Assembly (NCBI GenBank): GCA_900319655.1
Contig: ONPH01000089.1
Span: 1 to 6,323, forward strand
Source: an uncultured Eubacteriales bacterium
GTDB lineage: Bacteria > Bacillota > Clostridia > Oscillospirales > Acutalibacteraceae
Length of the DNA stretch: 6,323 nt
Reading direction: 5' to 3'
Shown here: positions 1-6,323 of the stretch, piece by piece
Numbering within the stretch: position 1 is the first letter of the stretch
How the letters are laid out: the number at the start of each line of letters is the position of its first letter
Made by a program: the position numbers and the translations under genes
The notes under the pieces: model-generated
The model's database searches: none
What the model saw: only the letters and a program-made list of their open reading frames with translations
What the model was told of the DNA's origin: nothing

Positions 1-797
1 ATTTTGTCAACCAAAAGCGGAAAGTCAATCAGCCGTTCCTTGGGGATTTCGACAATCCTCAGGCCGTCCTTCCTAAAGCGGTTCGCAACCGCCTTGACGG
101 TCGAGCTTTTGCCTGTGCCCATATCGCCGTAGAGCAGGCAGTTGTTGCAGCTTCTTCCCTCGATAAACGCGACGGTGTTGTCGATAACCTTTTGGCGCTG
201 GCGTTCATAGCCGGTAAAATCGTCGATTGAGATTGTGTCGTGATGAGCGACCGGCTGAATATCGCCGCCGCGCCATACAAACGCCTTGTAACGCGCGAAC
301 ATTCCGCAGCCGTTTTCGCGGTACCACTTCGCGATTTTATCGAGCGAGCCGTCGAACATTTTGAAGCTCTCGGCGCAGTCGCCGCACTTCCACTTGGGCA
401 GGGTACCGGCAATCTCCGCGATTTCGTCAAAATAAGCGTATGAGCTCAGCACCTCGTCGGCGCTGAGATTTGCCGCGGACAAAATCGCCTCGCAGTCATG
501 CTTAACCGCCGAGAGTACGCCTTCGGGAAGGTCGTTTTGAGTTCCGCCTGCCGCGGCTCTGGTAAAGCAGTTATCGTCAAAAAGCGCAGCCTCGGTTAAG
601 GCGTAGGCAAGGCTGTCGAGACAGCCGCGCTCTGAGATAAGCGAGATAAATCCGCCGTAGGCGTCCAAAAACTCCTCCGGCTTTTTATCCGCCGAGCACA
701 AAAGCCTGAAAAAAGCCCTCGGCACGGAGCGGTTCATTATCCCCCTGAAAATTGACAGAGCCGATAAGCCGAGCTTTGTCTTAATAAGATTATTCAT
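1..797 (-). CDS. DUF815-family P-loop ATPase, 3' part beyond the window
   Basis: An open frame of 265 codons runs from an ATG at 795-797 to the left edge with no stop, so the C-terminal part of the gene is missing. The protein has an N-terminal region of about 180 residues without a motif I can name, then the family core. This core has IDDFTGYERQRQKV (about residues 191-204), a Walker A P-loop GDMGTGKSS (224-232, Lys230 and Ser231 binding nucleotide phosphate), and the downstream stretch RFRKDGLRIVEIPKERL (240-256). That combination, a P-loop followed by 'glr-veipKe-L', is what I know from DUF815 (COG2607, predicted AAA+ ATPases). Family members are usually over 400 residues, so Walker B and the lid should lie outside the window. 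The exact cellular role is not established; an ATP-dependent, cytoplasmic activity is inferred. No signal peptide or membrane segment is visible. I chose this start because AAGGA lies 8 bases upstream and a promoter lies just ahead; Met21 is a less likely alternative. Nine cysteines include CxxC pairs at 138/141 and 217/220. Confidence 0.88.
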   Translation of the reverse strand, partial: MNNLIKTKLGLSALSIFRGIMNRSVPRAFFRLLCSADKKPEEFLDAYGGFISLISERGCLDSLAYALTEAALFDDNCFTRAAAGGTQNDLPEGVLSAVKHDCEAILSAANLSADEVLSSYAYFDEIAEIAGTLPKWKCGDCAESFKMFDGSLDKIAKWYRENGCGMFARYKAFVWRGGDIQPVAHHDTISIDDFTGYERQRQKVIDNTVAFIEGRSCNNCLLYGDMGTGKSSTVKAVANRFRKDGLRIVEIPKERLIDFPLLVDK

Positions 798-805
798 AAA
801 ATCTG

Positions 806-810
806 TCCTT
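806..810 (-). promoter_or_regulatory. Ribosome binding site of the DUF815-type gene
   Basis: On the minus strand this reads AAGGA, separated by 8 bases from the ATG at 795-797. It supports that ATG over the in-frame Met21, whose upstream AGGGGG lies only 3 bases away. Confidence 0.75.
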
Positions 811-827
811 AAACTAATTCACCCTAT

Positions 828-856
828 ATTTTACCCTTTTTTATCGGGATAGTCAA
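828..856 (-). promoter_or_regulatory. Sigma-A type promoter of the DUF815-type gene
   Basis: On the minus strand, a -35 box TTGACT (851-856, one mismatch to TTGACA) and a -10 box TAAAAT (828-833, one mismatch to TATAAT) are separated by exactly 17 bases (834-850), the optimal spacing. Transcription should begin near 820-822, giving a leader of only about 25 bases that holds the AAGGA ribosome binding site. It sits just after the rpoC terminator, so the ATPase gene is expected to be transcribed independently of rpoBC. No operator-like palindrome is evident around it. The boxes are seen directly; activity is inferred. Confidence 0.78.
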
Positions 857-870
857 GGTTTTACACAAAC

Positions 871-899
871 AAAAGGCAAGCCGTTACAGCTTGCCTTTT
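871..899 (-). terminator. Rho-independent terminator after rpoC
   Basis: A perfect 11-bp inverted repeat (AAAAGGCAAGC at 871-881 pairing with GCTTGCCTTTT at 889-899) surrounds a 7-base loop (882-888). Read on the minus strand, the stem starts 12 bases after the rpoC stop codon, and its 3' arm ends in TTTT continuing as GTTTGTG, a modest U-rich tail. This is placed to end the rpoBC transcript before the next promoter. Read on the plus strand, the stem is followed by TATAATTATT, so it could also stop antisense transcripts. Confidence 0.85.
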
Positions 900-911
900 T
901 ATAATTATTGG

Positions 912-3900
912 TTAAAAATCAATCTCGTCAAGATTTGTGTCGTCCGAAACAAGCACGGGCTTGTTGCTTTCGAGCTTGACGCTTGCGTATCTCTGCATAC
1001 CTGTGCCGGCAGGGATAAGCTTACCGATGATAACGTTCTCCTTAAGGCCGACAAGCGAGTCCACCTTGCCCTTGATAGCGGCGTCGGTGAGAACCCTTGT
1101 GGTCTCCTGGAACGAAGCGGCTGACATAAAGCTGTCGGTCGCGAGCGCAGCCTTGGTAATACCGAGGAGCTGCTGGGTGAAGGTGGCTTCTCTGAGGCCC
1201 TCCTCGCCTGCCGCAATACGCTTTTTAATCTGCTCGTTCTCGTAGAGCACGTCGTTCTTGTCGTAGGTCTGGCCTGACATAAAGCCTGTATCTCCGGCGT
1301 CGTCAACCTTAACCTTACGCATCATCTGGCGTACAATTACCTCGATGTGCTTGTCGTTGATTTCAACACCCTGGAGACGGTAGGTCTTTTGAACTTCCGA
1401 GATAAGGTAGTTCATAACCGCGTCGGGACCGAGAATATCGAGAATATCGTGGGGGTTGACCGAACCGTCGGTGATTGTGTCACCCTTGCGGATTTGGTCG
1501 CCCTCCATAACCTTTACGCGGAAGCCGAAGGGGATAAGATATGTCTTTTCCTCGCCTGTATCCTTGTTGAAGATAACCGCGTGACGGGCGTTTTTGATTT
1601 CCTCAAACCTAACCTCACCGTCGATTTCACTGATGATTGCGAGGCTCTTGGGCTTTCTCGCCTCAAACAGCTCCTCAACACGCGGAAGACCCTGAGTAAT
1701 ATCCTCAGCGTTTGCAACACCGCCGGTGTGGAAGGTTCTCATTGTAAGCTGTGTACCGGGCTCACCGATTGACTGAGCCGCGATAATGCCGACTGCCTCA
1801 CCGACTGTAACGGGCTGGCGGTTGGCAAGGTTAGCGCCGTAGCACTTGCGGCAAGCGCCGTGCTTTGCGCGGCAGGAGAGTACCGAACGGATTTTTACGC
1901 TCTGTACGCCTGAATTTACGATAGTTTCAGCCTCGGCCTCGCCCATCATAACGTCCTTTGAAACGAGCACGTTGCCGTTTTCGTCGCAGAAGTCGTCGAG
2001 CAGATAACGTCCGACAAGACGCTCGCTGAGCGGCTCGATAACCGACTTGGGATCGGACTCAATCGCTCTGATGTCGAAGATTTCAAGACCTTCGGTAGTG
2101 CCGCAGTCCTCGTCGCGGATAATAACCTCCTGCGATACGTCAACCAGACGGCGGGTAAGATAACCCGAGTCGGCTGTACGCAGCGCGGTATCGGCAAGAC
2201 CTTTACGCGCACCACGCGATGAAATAAAGTATTCGAGAATGTTAAGACCTTCACGGTAGTTAGCACGGATAGGAATTTCGATTGTCTTACCCGAGGTGTT
2301 GGCGATAAGTCCGCGCATACCCGCGAGCTGACGAATCTGGCTGATACTACCACGCGCACCGGAATCCGCCATCATAAAGATGGGGTTGTAGCGGTCGAGG
2401 TTGCCCTGCAGAGCCGCGGTAACGTCGTTTGTAGCCTGGTTCCAGATGTTTAGGATAGCCTCGTAACGCTCCTCGTCGGAACGCAGACCCATCATAAACT
2501 GGTTGCGGATTTCGTCAATCTTAGTCTCAGCCTCGGCGATAATCTCCTTCTTCTCGGGCGGGATAACCGCGTCGCAAACCGCAACGGTGATTGCGCCCTT
2601 GGTGGAGTACTTATAGCCCTGAGCCTTGATATCGTCAAGCAGACGGCTGGTTCTTGCGGTGCCGTGCTTCTTGATGCACTTGTCGATAATCTTTTTAAGT
2701 CCGCCCTTCTTAACAAGGAAGTCTACCTCGAACTTAAACATATTTTCGGGAATACTTCTGTCTACAAAGCCCAAATCCTGGGGAATGGGGTTGTTGAAGA
2801 TGATTTTACCGATTGTGGTGTCCACAAGCGCACTGCACATCTCGCCGTTGATTTCCATTTCGCGGCGAACCTTAATCTTTGAGTGAAGCTCGATAACGCC
2901 GGTCTGGTACGCCATCATAACCTCGTCGATGTTGCGGAACACCTTGCCCTCGCCCTTTTCGCCGTCCTTATCAAGAGTAAGGTAGTAAGAGCCGAGGATC
3001 ATATCCTGGGTAGGAACGGCAACAGGCTGGCCGTCTGACGGCTTAAGCAGGTTGCCTGCCGCAAGCATGAGGAAGCGTGCCTCTGCCTGCGCCTCTGCGG
3101 AAAGCGGTACGTGAACCGCCATCTGGTCGCCGTCGAAGTCGGCGTTAAACGCGGTACATACAAGCGGATGGAGCTTAATCGCTCTGCCCTCTACAAGTAC
3201 GGGCTCAAACGCCTGAATACCGAGACGGTGAAGGGTTGGCGCACGGTTGAGCATTACGGGGTGTCCCTTGATTACAACTTCAAGCGCGTCCCAAACGTTT
3301 TCCTTTGCGCGCTCAACAGCCTTACGCGCCGATTTAATATTCTGTTCAGCCTTAGTCTCGACAAGACGCTTCATAACGAAGGGCTTGAACAGCTCAAGAG
3401 CCATCTCCTTGGGGAGACCGCACTGGTACATTTTAAGCTCAGGGCCTACAACGATAACCGAACGTCCGGAGTAGTCAACACGCTTACCGAGAAGGTTCTG
3501 ACGGAAACGTCCCTGCTTACCCTTAAGCATATCGGAAAGCGACTTGAGAGCGCGGTTGTTGGGGCCTGTAACGGGACGTCCACGTCTGCCGTTGTCGATG
3601 AGGGCGTCTACGGACTCCTGAAGCATACGCTTTTCGTTGCGGATGATGATTTCAGGCGCATTGAGCTCGAGAAGCTTTTTAAGACGGTTGTTTCTGTTGA
3701 TAACCCTGCGGTACAAATCGTTGAGGTCGGAGGTTGCGAAACGTCCGCCGTCGAGCTGAACCATAGGACGGATATCCGGCGGAATTACCGGAACAACGTC
3801 GAGAATCATCCACTCGGGACGGTTGCCCGAAAGGCGGAAGCTCTCTACAACGTCAAGGCGCTTTAACAGGCGGATTCTCTTCTGTCCCGAAGCCGCCTCG

Positions 3901-4487
3901 AGCTCCTCTTTAAGCTCTGCGGAGAGCGCTTCGAGGTCGATTTCGGCAAGGAGCTCCTTGATTGACTCGGCGCCCATGCCTGCCTTAAAGTCGTCCTCGT
4001 ACTTTTCGCGCATATCGTTGTACTCGGCCTCGTTAAGGCACTGATATTTTGAGAGATCGCGGCAGTCGCCGGGATCGGTTACTATATACTGTGAGAAATA
4101 GAGCACGTTCTCCAAAGCCTTGGGAGAAATGTCCAGCATAAGGGCGATTCTTGACGGAATACCCTTGAAATACCAGATGTGCGATACGGGAGCGGCGAGC
4201 TCGATGTGGCCCATGCGCTCGCGTCTTACCTTGGCTCTTGTAACTTCAACGCCGCAGCGGTCGCAGATTTTGCCCTTAAAGCGGATTCTCTTGTACTTTC
4301 CGCAGTGGCACTCCCAGTCCTTTGTAGGTCCGAAAATACGCTCGCAGAAAAGTCCCTCGCGCTCGGGCTTAAGTGTGCGGTAGTTAATGGTTTCGGGCTT
4401 GGTTACCTCGCCGTACGACCATTCTCTGATCTGCTCGGGGGAAGCAAGACCGATTTTAATTGAATCAAAAACATTGTTGTCTATCAT
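912..4487 (-). CDS. rpoC: RNA polymerase beta' subunit (complete)
   Basis: This 1191-residue protein is the beta' subunit of DNA-dependent RNA polymerase, which carries the catalytic magnesium and, with beta, clamps DNA and RNA. All hallmark elements are visible in order. The N-terminal zinc site has C60, C62, C75 and C78 in [21 protein letters not shown]. The rudder/lid region lies near 240-340, including [13 protein letters not shown] and [20 protein letters not shown]. The catalytic loop NADFDGDQM (448-456) has the magnesium aspartates D450, D452 and D454. [21 protein letters not shown] (about 706-726) precedes the bridge helix with [19 protein letters not shown] (about 759-777). The second zinc site uses C795, C872, C879 and C882, and the trigger loop contains QLTMRTFH (913-920). 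The trigger loop runs straight into [22 protein letters not shown] with no large insertion, as in Bacillota and unlike E. coli. Its length matches the Bacillota family and I see no frameshift or missing block. It starts 15 bases after the rpoB stop, so it is co-transcribed and probably partly coupled in translation with rpoB; the operon promoter lies outside the window. Confidence 0.98.
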   Translation of the reverse strand: MIDNNVFDSIKIGLASPEQIREWSYGEVTKPETINYRTLKPEREGLFCERIFGPTKDWECHCGKYKRIRFKGKICDRCGVEVTRAKVRRERMGHIELAAPVSHIWYFKGIPSRIALMLDISPKALENVLYFSQYIVTDPGDCRDLSKYQCLNEAEYNDMREKYEDDFKAGMGAESIKELLAEIDLEALSAELKEELEAASGQKRIRLLKRLDVVESFRLSGNRPEWMILDVVPVIPPDIRPMVQLDGGRFATSDLNDLYRRVINRNNRLKKLLELNAPEIIIRNEKRMLQESVDALIDNGRRGRPVTGPNNRALKSLSDMLKGKQGRFRQNLLGKRVDYSGRSVIVVGPELKMYQCGLPKEMALELFKPFVMKRLVETKAEQNIKSARKAVERAKENVWDALEVVIKGHPVMLNRAPTLHRLGIQAFEPVLVEGRAIKLHPLVCTAFNADFDGDQMAVHVPLSAEAQAEARFLMLAAGNLLKPSDGQPVAVPTQDMILGSYYLTLDKDGEKGEGKVFRNIDEVMMAYQTGVIELHSKIKVRREMEINGEMCSALVDTTIGKIIFNNPIPQDLGFVDRSIPENMFKFEVDFLVKKGGLKKIIDKCIKKHGTARTSRLLDDIKAQGYKYSTKGAITVAVCDAVIPPEKKEIIAEAETKIDEIRNQFMMGLRSDEERYEAILNIWNQATNDVTAALQGNLDRYNPIFMMADSGARGSISQIRQLAGMRGLIANTSGKTIEIPIRANYREGLNILEYFISSRGARKGLADTALRTADSGYLTRRLVDVSQEVIIRDEDCGTTEGLEIFDIRAIESDPKSVIEPLSERLVGRYLLDDFCDENGNVLVSKDVMMGEAEAETIVNSGVQSVKIRSVLSCRAKHGACRKCYGANLANRQPVTVGEAVGIIAAQSIGEPGTQLTMRTFHTGGVANAEDITQGLPRVEELFEARKPKSLAIISEIDGEVRFEEIKNARHAVIFNKDTGEEKTYLIPFGFRVKVMEGDQIRKGDTITDGSVNPHDILDILGPDAVMNYLISEVQKTYRLQGVEINDKHIEVIVRQMMRKVKVDDAGDTGFMSGQTYDKNDVLYENEQIKKRIAAGEEGLREATFTQQLLGITKAALATDSFMSAASFQETTRVLTDAAIKGKVDSLVGLKENVIIGKLIPAGTGMQRYASVKLESNKPVLVSDDTNLDEIDF

Positions 4488-4493
4488 TTTACT

Positions 4494-4501
4494 TCCTCCT
4501 T
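4494..4501 (-). promoter_or_regulatory. Strong ribosome binding site of rpoC
   Basis: The minus strand reads AAGGAGGA between the rpoB TAA (4503-4505) and the rpoC ATG (4485-4487), with a 6-base spacer AGTAAA. It is a near-perfect match to the 16S rRNA anti-Shine-Dalgarno and fixes the rpoC start. Confidence 0.9.
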
Positions 4502-4502
4502 A

Positions 4503-6323
<1,821 letters not shown>

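Noticed and set aside
59..430. 123-codon minus-strand open frame
   Set aside because: It overlaps the DUF815-type gene in another frame; the Ser/Arg/Ala-rich low-complexity translation is a shadow of the real frame, which carries the P-loop.
905..1306. 133-codon minus-strand open frame at the end of rpoC
   Set aside because: It is an alternative frame of the conserved beta' C-terminus, with Ser/Arg/Thr-rich composition typical of a shadow.
3111..3866. 251-codon plus-strand open frame opposite rpoC
   Set aside because: It lies entirely antisense to intact, highly conserved rpoC, and its translation resembles no family I know; such frames arise from the codon bias of the real gene.

Overview
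The window is a bacterial chromosome segment with every gene on the minus strand, so the biological order runs from high to low coordinates: a broken rpoB (window right edge to 4503), an intact rpoC (4487 to 912), a terminator-plus-promoter spacer (911 to 798), and the first 265 codons of a DUF815-type P-loop ATPase gene that runs off the left edge (797 to 1). The RNA polymerase subunits look like Clostridia (Bacillota): an about 1190-residue beta' subunit without the large trigger-loop insertion of proteobacteria, Gram-positive-style beta sequence, strong AAGGAGG ribosome binding sites, and a sigma-A type promoter. The balanced base composition with G/C-rich third codon positions suggests a gut-type Oscillospirales/Ruminococcaceae-like lineage, but that placement is from memory of family sequences, not from a search.

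Region by region. 4503-6323 holds the second half of rpoB (RNA polymerase beta). The reading frame is broken at 5384-5386: the upstream part reads normally to ...REVRDTSL, then shifts frame and stops at 5377-5379, while the downstream part resumes one frame over at HGNKGVVSR. About 51 residues conserved in all bacterial beta subunits are absent between these points, so this is a deletion of roughly 152 bp and not a simple one-base frameshift. Because rpoB is essential and normally single copy, an assembly or consensus error, or a minority variant, is more likely than a living cell carrying this allele. 912-4487 is a complete rpoC with all expected catalytic and zinc-binding residues, 15 bases after the rpoB stop. 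798-911 contains a perfect 11-bp hairpin just after rpoC and, 14 bases further on, a near-consensus promoter (TTGACT, 17-base spacer, TAAAAT) driving the next gene. 1-797 encodes the N-terminal and P-loop part of a DUF815-family ATPase.

rpoB and rpoC form the classic operon making the two large subunits of RNA polymerase, which together build the active centre. The operon ends at the hairpin; the ATPase gene is a separate transcription unit with no evident functional tie to transcription. No mobile element, CRISPR array, RNA gene or novel multi-gene system is visible. The remarkable item is the rpoB lesion.
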